Assembly (NCBI GenBank): GCA_942486035.1
Contig: CALNXK010000081.1
Location: 2,041,001 to 2,105,000, forward strand
DNA: 64,000 bases
Reading direction: 5' to 3'
DNA from: Porites lobata
Taxonomy: Eukaryota > Cnidaria > Anthozoa > Scleractinia > Poritidae
Shown here: positions 1 through 12,200 of the stretch, piece after piece
Layout of the letters: each line of letters starts with the position of its first letter
How positions within the stretch are numbered: the first letter of the stretch is position 1
Notes under the pieces: model-generated
Told to the model about the DNA's origin: nothing
The model's input: only the letters and a program-made list of their open reading frames with translations
Databases searched by the model: none
Position numbers and translations under genes: made by a program

Positions 1-1521
1 ATGCCTCCAAAGAAGAAAAAAGAGCTTGTCCGTTTTTGTCCTTGACTCCAAGACGAAAGAAGACGTCAAAATCGTTTTGCAAAGTGTGGGTTTCGAAATT
101 AGCAGAGAGTGACAAGGGCTCCTACTACAATCAAGAAAAATGGCTAAAAGATGACAAAGCTTCTGAAAAACCCATTGAAACTACCACAAAATCGAGTTTC
201 ACAAGTTTCTTAGCGAGCGGAGCGAGCTTTTTAGGTCACGAAGCGACCAAGCAAGTGACAAATTCGCGACCGGTCCCGCGCCATATAAAAAAAGGAAGAA
301 GGACTTTTGTGAAAGTCTATTGTAGCGGGAGAGCAGCTCCAAGAAAAACTCCAGGAAGCGGTTTGTTGTCAATTTTTCCAGGGAAGTGTCGAACTTTTAA
401 AAAATGTATCGAGTAAAAGTTGGCTTGGCTCAAAATGAAAACTGCCCGTCGCAAATAACTAAAGATGCTTTCTCGACAACAGGAGGATCGAACAGAGCAG
501 AACGTTCGAAGTAAATTGTTCATCTGTTGTTGGGTTTCGTTTGTATTCTTTTCCTGCTGTGTCACTATTGTTGTCCCTTTTCTGGTATGTATCAACATTG
601 ACAGCTTTGGTGTTATAATCTGTTATAATCTCGTCACGGGCAATACACCGCCAAAAATATTTTTCCCCTGTTTTCTCGAAATGAAAATCAGAGCAAGTTG
701 AGGGTACGTTTTGAACTCCAAGTCGGCAATCCGGGAACCAATTTGGCTGAAATTTGGCCAACTTACTGTCAGATAGTTTTTCTAAAAAACTGTGTCTGCG
801 AATTTTGATTTCTTTTTTCGTTTTCGAGTAAGAGTATTTTTTTACAGGTAGTGCTAATGATTTGCTATCCCTAACTTCAACTGCTTATAACAAAAGAACA
901 AAACCACTTGACAAAAATCTGAGACACGGTTTTTTAGTCAAACGTGTTAAGAAGAGAATGCGATCTTAATTGGCTTCTTCCATTTATTTTCGGCTGGCCT
1001 GGACTTAAATTTACAGCGACACCCACTTTCACAAAAAGCTTCCCATTTCTGAATCGCGTTAATATTTTGATTTTTTAAAAGGAATAAGCAATAATCTGGA
1101 ACTATTAAGCTTTCAGAAAATGTACGGTTTGTGGAAGGATTTATTAAAAGCAAAAACGCTAGCGCCGATCAACGCAGGTAGGGTGCTTAAGGGTGGATGA
1201 TACCTTAACAAGCCTTTGAAAATAAATTAATGAAAAGGATTGATTATAGTTGTTGCCCAAAAAATTCCCCCAAAATTACTAAACTTGCCTGTCAAACAAG
1301 TTAAGAACAGAATTCACTAGCCCCATCACAAAATCCACTATAGCCCCACCTGGGCTATGCAGACACAATTTTCCTTGCACGCTGGTATGTCAATTCGTCA
1401 GTTTTTAATTGACTGATGTTACACTGCAGTTGAATAAATTCAACCTTGTAAAGATAATTGAAAGAAAATGTTTGCTACATGATTTGTTGAAAAATACTTA
1501 CATGAGTTGTTGTTGGTGTAG
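1..1521. other. 5' flank or intron, no certain gene
   Basis: No exon can be assigned with confidence here. Positions 3-416 are open in one plus frame and may hold an upstream exon of the TPR-RING gene (separate entry). The rest is AT-rich sequence with short unconvincing reading frames on both strands. Confidence 0.4.
3..254 (+). CDS. Possible upstream exon of the TPR-RING gene
   Basis: This frame is open from the window edge to 416. A possible donor (gtgaca) at 255 leaves phase 0, which is what the first certain exon at 1522 needs. The translation is basic and Ser/Thr-rich, with no domain I recognise. Against it, the stretch around 215-250 looks like a low-complexity GCGAGC-type repeat common between genes here, and the donor is weak. 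The true first exon may lie outside the window. Confidence 0.22.
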
Positions 1522-4500
1522 ATTTGCACTGAGCTAAGGTTGAAAGGCAATGATCAATTTATGGCTGGTGAATACGAAGCAGCTGTTTCCTTCTATTCAC
1601 ATGCGATTGAATTCAGGTAAATATTTTAAACATCAGTGTAGTAATAATCAATCAATGTTTGTTATTTTTCCAAGTCAGTAATAACATGTATGTTTTGGTA
1701 TGCGTGCTTCCATTGAACATTTCTTTGTTGTTTAGTTTGTATGGCTCAGTAGGTTGCGAAATATGCAAAGTTTAACATACAGTTATATGCACAGTTTTAA
1801 GAATTTAAAACTTTTTTCCTAGTCCATTTGATCCCTTGTTGTATGGCAACAGAGCTCAAAGTTATCTCAAGTTAAAAAAATTAAGGTTAGTCAAAGAATG
1901 TAAGTTAAAAGTGTCTGATGGCTACTTTCACTTTAATCATAACTTGAAACAGATAGTCTAATGAGGGAGGGATTCCTGAACAATTCCTTAGTATTCTCGG
2001 GACCGTCACTAAGGACCAATATTGGTTATTTTTCCGTGGCTACTGTGAGTATTACCCCTTGTTACTCGTCTGGAAAACAAGGAAAATAGAACCTAAAGAA
2101 CTGAATCAATAGCGCCGTGCGCAGTTACTATTTATAGACCCGAAACTCAGACAAACAAACTGAAATTAACATTAGCGAATTCCTCACTTTTGTCTGACTT
2201 TTCTTATTAAAATGTTATGTTTGTCTGTCTTTTGTCATTAAAATGAGAAAAATGACAAAACTCAGACAAAAATTGCAAATTAGTCACATTGACATCATTC
2301 ACATGCTACGCTATTTAGGTGTCTGGGAAACTGCCCACCTACCCCTCCCCTAAGCAAGCATTTTGCCCTAAGTGAGAACTAAGTGATAATGTTCACTTAG
2401 GGAAGGGGTGGGTGGTCAGTTTTCCAGAAACCTAAATTGATCTAAGAACTTCCCCGCCTACTTCAGATATGTAGTTAGCAGGCAACCTGGTTCCTAGCAT
2501 TCTCTCCTACCCATCCCTATGGAGCAAGAGAGAGACAGGTCTTCCTTGACGGGTAGGAGAGAGAACTTGGAAGTGAAGTTGGTTAGCAGGATTGCAAGTT
2601 AGTGAGATTGATACTCTTTATGATAGACATCTCTGGACATAAGTTCGGAGCCTACTACTTGCATACACCTGTGGACTTCAAATCTTAGCCACAGTCCTTT
2701 TTTGTGATCCAACCACAGGGAGGCCCTGTCTGATGCAAAGAGAGCAGTGTATCTCAAGCCAGAGTGGGAAAAGGTATTTACTACAACTTTTATATAACCT
2801 GTCTATACTGGATCTTGAAATTATGCTGGCCTCTTGTGTGAGCCCTTAATTTGAAGAGGACTATTTTAATGCTCAAGAAATCTTTGTTTCAGGGTCATTA
2901 CCGGTTTGCTCAGGCTTACTTTGAACTTGGTTTTCCTGAAAAAGCTATGGCAGTGAATTCATTTGCTCAAAAGTGTTGTTCATCCACTCTGAACTTGCTT
3001 TGCCAAGCTGTTGCATTCAAGAAAGGTATGTACTTGGTATCACAACTGTTTTATTTTAATGGCACTGAGCAATGGTTGGATATTGCCTTTTGCAATGTTA
3101 CCAATATTTGATCCTAAAACACCAGACAATAAAGAGATAACTCTGTAATTTGCAGCAATGCCAGTGCCTTTAGTTGTTTTGTATTGCTGGCCCTAGTTGT
3201 TCAAACAGTGGATAGTGCTATCCATCTATTGAACAACTGGGGCCAGGTGGCTGTTTGTGTTAAAGAATGTGAGTTGCCATGCTTTTTTCCTCACTGAGCG
3301 GCCAGGGTCGTAACCTGAGTAACAGTAAAAACGTCTTTCCCACTCATCACTTGTCACCTGCTTGATTGGTTTCATTCTTGGACTTTTCTCTTCTTTAAAA
3401 AGAGATACAAAAAAGATTACCAGCTTGCCGTCTTCTTACTAAGTAAAATGCACCTGTTTTGTCCATTTTGGGAAAACTGATATAAATTTTATCCTTGGGA
3501 GAGGGACTCTGAGACTCACCAGTATTCCCCATGTTAGAAACTCTAGGGAGAATGGCTACAAGCTTTTGGTGCAGTGATTTCAGCAGAGTTTGCATAATCT
3601 TGAAAAGTCCTTAAATTTTAGGGGAAGTCCTTGAAAAGTCCTTGAATTCCATTTTCCCTTGTAAAATCCTTAAATCTCTGTACAAGTCCTTGAAATGTCC
3701 TTGAATTTTCTTCAATTTTGCAAGTAGTAATGTGAAAAGTGTTTTTCAATGCTTTTTGGTTGTTCAAGACAGAATATAAATCATAGCTCAGAGAACTTAA
3801 AGGTGATTTACATAAAGCGTTTTTTGTTTATGCAGTAATTAACTATCAATTTAAGGCAAGTTGAACTGAAAAATGTAGAGAAGTTGGTGCAGAAAACAGT
3901 TCAAGCCTTAAAGTCCTATTACTTTGGAATGAGAATGTGCATTTTTGTACAATCTATGAAATAACATTCCTGGTAAATGTTCCTTGAAAATCAAATGTTG
4001 TCCTTCAAAAGTCCTTCAAAATGGTTGCAGTTATTTGTATAAACCCTGTTTCAGGGGTTGTTAGGGTGGACAAGCGTTTGTTACGATTGGTGGATGGTAT
4101 TCAAGGCAACCATTAACCAATCATAAGTAACGCTTGTCTACCCAAACAATCCTGAAATCATTGCACCAAAAGATTGTAGCCATTCCATTTGTTTCTGGAA
4201 GGGGAATTAGGTTGAAGTTCTCCTCTGAAGTCTTAATTTTTAGCTGAAGAATTTTTTGTTTTCATACTTTTCTGGAGTCAGTGACTCCTTGTTCAATGTT
4301 TTTGGACAAGGTAGTCAAACTAAACAAACTAAATTTTAAGTTGTCATGGAAGATGTTTCGTAGGATAAGCCCCAGCTTCTATTTAGGCTTCCTTGCCATT
4401 ACCACTATGAACATTTGTAAAATAATTTATTTAGCATAGTGTCTATCATCTTTAATATATTATAAATTTCTTGATAAATGAATAAATGAATGATTTAGTG

Positions 4501-6180
4501 AAGCATCTGGTTCAATGTAAGTTTAGTTTCTTGTCAGCAACCAACCATTGGTAATCAAGTGTATTTTGAATCAGAACTTCAAACTTGCAAAGAGATAACC
4601 TGTCTCTGTCTGTGTGTGTTTAATTGTCCATTAGAAATGACTGAATCAGCTGAGAAGAAAAAAGCTCCATGCTGCAGCCAAGGTGAAAAGCAAAATACTA
4701 GCAGCAATCAACAGCAAGAACAAGGTCAGTATTGAGGATGCTGAAATTTAAAAACAATTCCTTTCTTTAGTTATGTCCTTTTAAAAATGCCAGGGCCCGG
4801 TTCAAAGCTGGGTTAAGATAACCCAGGGTTAGTGGGAAATTTGAATTCAGATATGAAAGCTTAAAAAGTACATTCAGTTTAATTCTTTTTGTCAACAAGT
4901 TGATGATTGGATGCTCTTAAAAATAGCAGAGAAAATTAGCCAAGAAAATGCTTTTGAACAAATGAAAAAGAAACCGGGTTAAATTTAACCCTGGGTTAAG
5001 AGCTAATCAGCCTTCGAACAACTGTGCCTAGGTGATTTGATCAAAAAACCAAGAATCTCCTTTTGCCAATTCATGTGATTTTACAATAAATGGCCAAGTT
5101 TGATTGTTTTTAATATGCTGAAAAGGGGATTTTCTCAAAAAAACTTGGTACTTTGCTTAAAGGGGCGAGATGTCTCAAGGATATTGCTGTTTTAGGTCAA
5201 TTCTGTGCTGAACTAACCTGAGATCAGGCCCTATTTGAGCAGTTCTCATACATTCTCTCTAACGGCTACCGCTTTCGTTTCGTCTTGCCCGCCGTAATGT
5301 AATTTTCAAAGCGAAACGAAAATAGAGCCTGATCTCAGGTTAGTGCTGAACAGAAGTCATTACTAGTGCCATAACCCATACACAAAATGCCCTTGTAGAG
5401 TTATGAAAAATTTTATCAGGGAGTACTAACAAAAATATTTTGTTGGCACCATCCATTGCAACAGACGACAGGAAACAGTTTCAAGGCCTAAGTATAGTTT
5501 GAAATAAAACTGGATGATTAGTTTTTGAATTGAAATTGATGCAAATACATTTTAGCTTTTTACAAAGATATAAAAATAGTGTGACAAAGTCCCTGTAAAG
5601 TTAATGATTAAAACGATTTGTAATAAGGTAACTATACCTAGTGTTTTAACTACCTTTTACAGCTTGTTCTGTCCTGGAAAACACATCGAAAACACGAGTG
5701 GGAAGTAAGAGAAATTGGAACATTGCGAACCAAGCAGAAAGTCCTGATCCTGCATTAGCTTCTTCAGTAAAAAAGGATACGCTCAGACCTACAAATTTTG
5801 GTAGGATTGTTATCAATGACATTTGCTTTGTAAATTCGTATGAGTTCTCCTATCTGATATCCTCATGAATTCACTTCATCAATGTGCAGTACTTCATTGT
5901 TCCTCAAATTTTCTCAGGTTTCTCGATTATTGTGCGCACAAAAGGCGTACAGTTAGTATGAGGTAGACAGGACTCAGTGTTTGGTATCACTGATACAGCA
6001 TACATGTATGCCTCAAAGAAGTCATGAAATCCAAAATAGTTAACAATTACTGGATGAGGCCGAGTATGATTTAATATACATATTGGGGAGGTTCCATCCG
6101 TGTCTGTGCGTCTAACTTCAAGTCAATCATAGAATAAAGGCAAGCATCTTCCAAATTTGGTGACCGCAAGCTGGCCAATC

Positions 6181-6212
<32 letters not shown>

Positions 6213-9200
6213 TTTATCTTGTTCTTACAGAAAACGAAGATAATCGAAGCGCTTGTAGTGAAAAAGAAGACTCAGATTTGGACTTGTCTGATAACGACTC
6301 GCTGCCCCCTCTGACATTTGACAGCAGTGACGACTTAAATGAAGACGAGGATGATGATGGTGACGATGGTGAGAGCCTGTGGTGTATAGACCTTCCTCCC
6401 TTGGCCTCTTTTAATGAATCAGACACTGAATCGGATTCTGAGCATGATGATGAACGCTGTTCATTACATGATGAGTTTTATTGTACCTGTGACCAACAAG
6501 TTCCTCCGCTTCACTGTGTTTCAGATGAATCAGGCTGCTCCGGTATCTGTCTTTGTTTGCTTTACGAACCTTAAATAAATGATGATATAATAAATAATAA
6601 TAATAAATGACTTTATTTGTGGTGTATCCACTAATTACAATGGTTCTTCACCTGTAAATTGATTACATTAACCACTCTCCTATTGCTTTTTTGCCGATCT
6701 CGTTGCCGTCGCCGTTGCTTAAGTTCTGGAGCTTAGCAACGGCGACGGCAACGAGAACGTAAAAGAAATAATAGGTTTGATCAGCAAAACAACAACTTTG
6801 TCGTGCTATACACTTATTTTACAAATTTCTTTGCCGTCACTGCACGACTACGACGTGAAATTCCCTCAAGCGAAGTCTTATGGAGGACGTAAAAACACAA
6901 GACAACAAATTTCTCCTTCTCCCTCTAAACTTGGGTGCGGTTCCCAAGAACTCAGTTCTAGGGAAATTCACCTACGTTTGAGATTTTACGTGAGTTGAAG
7001 TAATCACGACAAAGTTTGCCGGAAAAAAAGTCTTTTAAATAGTGTCGTTTTTGCTGCCGTCGCCCTGTCGTTGCCAAAGCTCCCTATTAATTGCTCTCTA
7101 CGCTTGTTGGCAAGAGTACTACTGTAGTCCGACATGTTACCCTGGGGTATTTGCTCAACGGCAGGTCACGCCTGGGTATCAAACCCGCTTATTATCTTTG
7201 CAGGTTCTGAATGCGTGAACTGTAGACGTTTTGGCGACGACGATGATGATAATGATGATGGTGAAGATGACGACTGCGAGTTAGATAGTGAAAATGAAAG
7301 GTAGGGAATCAAGAATCTTGTTTTCTCCCTGTCTCTTTTTCGTATCATTTTGGAAGTTAACTTTTGCCGGATCAATGATAATTATGAATAGCCCTCAAAA
7401 GGTTGAGTTTGATCGTCCGGGTGAACGTAGTCCTGAATAGGACTGTTGTTGTTGACAGTGACTGACGTTTCGACAACCTGTGCGGTAGTCATCTTCAGAG
7501 TCAAAGTGAGTTGTATCAGGTCAGTTGATGTTATTGATCTGATTGGTCAATTATGTCGCGATGTTATTGGTCGTCTGTCAGTTAAGCCGTGATGTTATTG
7601 GCTATGAAGACTCGTAATCAGTGATTGGTGCGTTTCGATCCGTCTATTGTCACAGTTAAACAGTCGTCTATTGTTAGTCAAATTGTCAGTTCTCCAGTTG
7701 TTCTCTCGTTTGCCAGCCCTGTTTGCCGGCAATTTGTGGCTGGAACAAATAAAACTGGGCTTCCAGAAGAAAATGGAAATTTGGAGTGCTCCTCATTTTT
7801 CACGCTCTTTCCTGCCTCCGCAAGATTTGAGCTCGTACGTAATGACATCGGAGGTGAATGTCAGGAAAAGGCGTAAAATAAAAGCTAAACAGCGTTGGTT
7901 GCGGCAATGTTTGCTGAGATACATTCTAGTTCTACCCTAAGCCTGTGTTCACTCTATACCGGACAGCTTTTGCGCTGGCGCGAAAACCATACCGGATAGG
8001 GCTTCTGCAGTGCATATGCAAATGCACTCCATATGTCCCTGATCTGCACGTGTTTGTATGATTCGAACTCTCCTTTTTTCCTCTGAAAATGCCCTTGAAA
8101 TTTCACAAATGGGTCGTGGAAAATCCTTGAGTTCTTCGCCTAAAAAAGTATGCGAACCCTGAATACCCTGTAGAGAACGAATTATTTTTTTTTGTAGAAA
8201 AGGTTAATTGTGTTTGTTATTGTGTTTTGTTTTGTAGTGATAATGAGGAAGATGATAGGGATGAATCTGAGAGCATTGATAATGTGGATATCTTGAGTTC
8301 GTTGTTAATCTCGCCTCTCTTCAACCAGGAGGTGAGTTTTGACTGGCGGAAAAAGAGGACATTTTCGAGGCCTCCGTTTCAAAGCGAGGCTAAGTGCGAA
8401 TCCTTCGATATGAAAATGATTATTTTTATTCTCATGCAAATAGAACTCATTTTCACTAGAAGGGTTTTGTACTTGCCCTCGTTTTAAAAGTGAGAGGTTT
8501 TGGCACTCACAAAGGGCCTGTTTCAGTGTCCATATGTGGCTGGGACCAAGACTTTCCCGAAGATCCTCTATTAAGCCCCCTCCCTCTAATAAGCGCCCCC
8601 TTTTCAGGGGAAGAAAGTTAATAAGCCCTCCTCCCCTCTTTATTCTTGACTAATTAATGAGTGACTGTGTTAATCAATTACGACTGTAAAACCTCGTATG
8701 GACTGATCCAGGATGGTTTATTTACTAACTGGAAGGTTGGATTTGATTCTGATCCTCGGCTGCGTGACCTAAAACTTCTTGTACGTGAGCTTTTCCACTT
8801 TGTATTCTAGTTCTTTATGGAGAACTTATACCGTTGTCGTTTCTAAATGAAATAGCCCCCCGCCCCTCTCAAAGAAGCTCTCCTTAAAATGGGCTTAAAC
8901 TAAATAAGCCCCCACCCCCTCGGGGGTATTTAGTAAAGGGTCCGTTTCGGTGAGGTGTCTGTAAGTAGAGGTTTGACTGTATTTGATTCCTAACGTAGTG
9001 CATTGTTGCGCTTTGTAATTGGCTGAAAATTCCTGATTTTAACTGGAAGGTCTTTTTCATGATGAAAAAAAGGGGGGGGGGGGGGCAACCTTAGCAAGAG
9101 TCATGGTTTTCAAAGTAACATAGGTTAGTCAGCCGAACGTATTTATCGGTACAAAAGTACCCTACAACCAAAGAAACTTAGTGCGACATAATTATTGTTG

Positions 9201-12200
9201 GTTTAGTTTTTGTTTTATTATGGTTATTTTTTTTATGACATCTGCTGATTTGGTTGTTGTTTATTAAAATTTTTGTTTATTTTTAGGTGAATCCTCTTCC
9301 GCTTTTTTTGGGTCTCATTCGTGAGGTAAGTACATGCAGGAAAGATTAGGCGTTTATTTGAAGGTGGCGTTGATTTTAAAATCACATTTCTGAAATCACT
9401 GACAGCAATTAAAAAAAAGAAAGATGTTTAAAGTTCCAATGTCTCTTTCATATTGTTGAGATAGAAAACGTAACTGTCTGGATGGTATAGCCTCCAAATT
9501 TTACAGAATCTTTATTTTAATCTTCGATAAAACACCGCATGCCTCTGATTGGGTGCGGCGTTTATTGGTTCAAGTGGAACCCCGCTTTACGGGCAATGGT
9601 TACCCGCGAAGTGTCTTTTTTCATTGTCACAATAATGTGCCAAATGTAGACATTGTAACCCTGTTCAAATTATGAGAGATATCTATGGGTTAATACTGTT
9701 GCAAAATAGCGTGACATGTTTGTGTCTTCCTGTGTTTGACCCTTGTACTGTAGCCATTTAATAATTTTTTCTTTTTTAAACGTGAAAACTCTTCTAATGC
9801 ACCTTTGGAACCAGTTATTTAAAGGGAGTTTAGCCAGCGTTTAATAAAACCGCGTTCTAAGCTGTTTTCAGGTTACCGAACGCTTTTATGTAAACACTAT
9901 TTATCTTAAACAGTTTGATGAAAGCATATAGTGTAGACCAGATAAGCATTTGTCTTTTTAAAATAAGTCGCTAAGGAGGAGATCTAGATGTACAAAGATT
10001 TCCCAAACCGCGGTCTAAGTTAGACCTCGTTTAAAAATCACTGACCCTTTATAATTTATAACCCTTATTTTCTCGGATGCTCCTTTTTTCTCCTCGGTTC
10101 CCAATTTAGAGTAAGGATGTCGATCGAACATGGTTTTTAAGAGGTATTTTTTTTCTTTGCAGTTTTTAAGAGCTCATCCCGAGATGGCGAATGAAGGCAC
10201 TCCACCAGCCCTGCCACAGGTGATTGAGTCTCTTCCAAAAAAGGACATCACCAAAGAACAAGTGGGTAAGTGTCATCATAAAGGAGCACTTCAAAAAGTG
10301 TCAGACATTTTCTGCCCTGAATTTATCTCCTTCATAAGGGCTCCTACCAAGTCCTGTCCGGTCGTCTGGGACAAGTAGAGGTTCTTGCTGAGTAACGATC
10401 CCAACATTGACCAACATCAATTTTCTCCCTATCAATATCCATATGTTACCAATAGAAATGGTTATGAGAGTTATTAAAATGATCACTAAAAGGAAAATGA
10501 TTTGATCTGTTATCAAACTCTCTTAACTAATTCTTTAAGGAAATGTATGAAGATCAGTATGGAGAATTTATAGGTGGATATTGGGACTTAAAGGGTTAAA
10601 TAGCTTACTCGCCCAATGGGCAAGCTAGGGTCCAGGAAAGTCTAACAAAATCAGTAACTAAGACGAGCGAGAAGTGGCCCTTGTCAAGCAAAATGTGAGA
10701 GCTGCTTGCCCAAAGGACAAGCTGGAATTCAACTTTCTTTTCGAGCTTTGCTTCATTCCTAGTAACGTCGGAACCTAGGCTAAACTAAAGAAGGCAAATG
10801 AGCAAAAAGTTCCATCTTGTCAACAGAGGATATAGCCTGCGATCGCAGACGTATTTCCCGGCGGTCGTCGCCCCTCTCCACCGAAAATACGTCTGCATTC
10901 GCAGGCTAGAGAGGATAGTACCATGCAAAAGAACGGCTCTAGAGGTTTTATTTGAATGGTTAAACCATAAGTTTTATCCACAGACCCCAAAGCTAGAACT
11001 ACATTTCATGTTTCTCATAATCGAGTAGTTGAGGAGTAAAGGGTTACGATTCGGTTAAGCGCCATGGCATAACTGGAATTAAAATACTCAGAATGACAGT
11101 TTCAAGTGATGGTCGATTCAGAGCAAAAACAGCTCGAGCAACCTGAATGAATTCATATATTCCTCTTCATCTTTCCCGGGTATATTACAAACCAATTTAA
11201 TGACCAGCTTTCTTTAAGCTTGTTAGCTCAATTGGTTAGAGCGCTGAACTGGTATCACAGAGGTCAGGGCCGGATCGAATCCCGGCAAGCTTGAATTTTT
11301 CAGGCTTTCTTTCCGCAACTGTATTAAAGTTGTTGCGTCTTTAACTGCGATGATGTTCTCTACATTTGTTTCTATTCTTTTCATATTGTTATTTTTGAGA
11401 AGGTTTTTAAGGCTGATTTTGCTTCTCTATAGTGTTTTTCTTCCTTCTGTTTACAGACGTTTGCCTATCGTGTACAATCTGTCGTTGTGATTACGAGAAG
11501 GACGAAACAGTTTTTGAATTACCATGCTCGCATCTCTTCCATCCTCAGTGTGTGACTACTTGGCTTAAAATGGTAATCAGCATTTTGTATGGGAACAATT
11601 TACGGGACTTTGGTTGACAGTTTGTGAGCGACCTCTATTTTCTTAACGCAACCTGGAAGAAACGCGCCACTTTACGCGCCAAAACGATCCCGCATTGGGG
11701 GAGAAGGAGAAAAAAATCGGCCTGGGCAAGAAAAGAAATCGGCGAGCGAAGCGAGCCGAGAGGTAGTCTGGGGAGGGTAAAGGGTGGCGGAACCTCTGTC
11801 ACCCATTCCCCCTCCACAGGGCACCTCTCAGCTCGCCTCGCTCGCCGATATTTTTGCTATTTGACCTCGTCTTTGCCCTTTTTCCCCAGCTGTGGAGCCC
11901 GGTCCCAGGCTAGTTGAGCGCGACGCATGAGGGTGGTAGGGAAGAAAATGTGCTCCTCCCCATCGCACCCGGGCTTTAAAACCTTAGTGTCCAGTTCACG
12001 AGTTTGTCGGATAAAAAAGTCCATTTTGCACATTCGCTGAATGAAATAAGAGAGAGTGAGGGTCTGTGAAGGGTCTAGGACTTAAGTAATTTGCTGCCAT
12101 ATGCCTTATAGTGGGGGCCTGTTTGATACAGGTTTCACCGTAAATGATTCTCAACCGCGGCATGGCATTCCACTAGCTGGCTTTTTACAAATATCTTTGC

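Noticed and set aside
465..701. 78-codon frame, possible first exon of the TPR gene
   Set aside because: A GTAAAT donor at 511 leaves phase 1, which does not fit the phase-0 exon at 1522.
1539..1616. Alternative start of the first TPR exon at 1539
   Set aside because: The acceptor at 1520-1521 after TGTTGTTGGTGTAG keeps the frame and adds ICTELR before LKGND, which suits a TPR better.
6214..6426. Serine-rich minus-strand frame
   Set aside because: It is the complement of the acidic TPR-RING exon; the Ser runs come from Asp/Glu codons.
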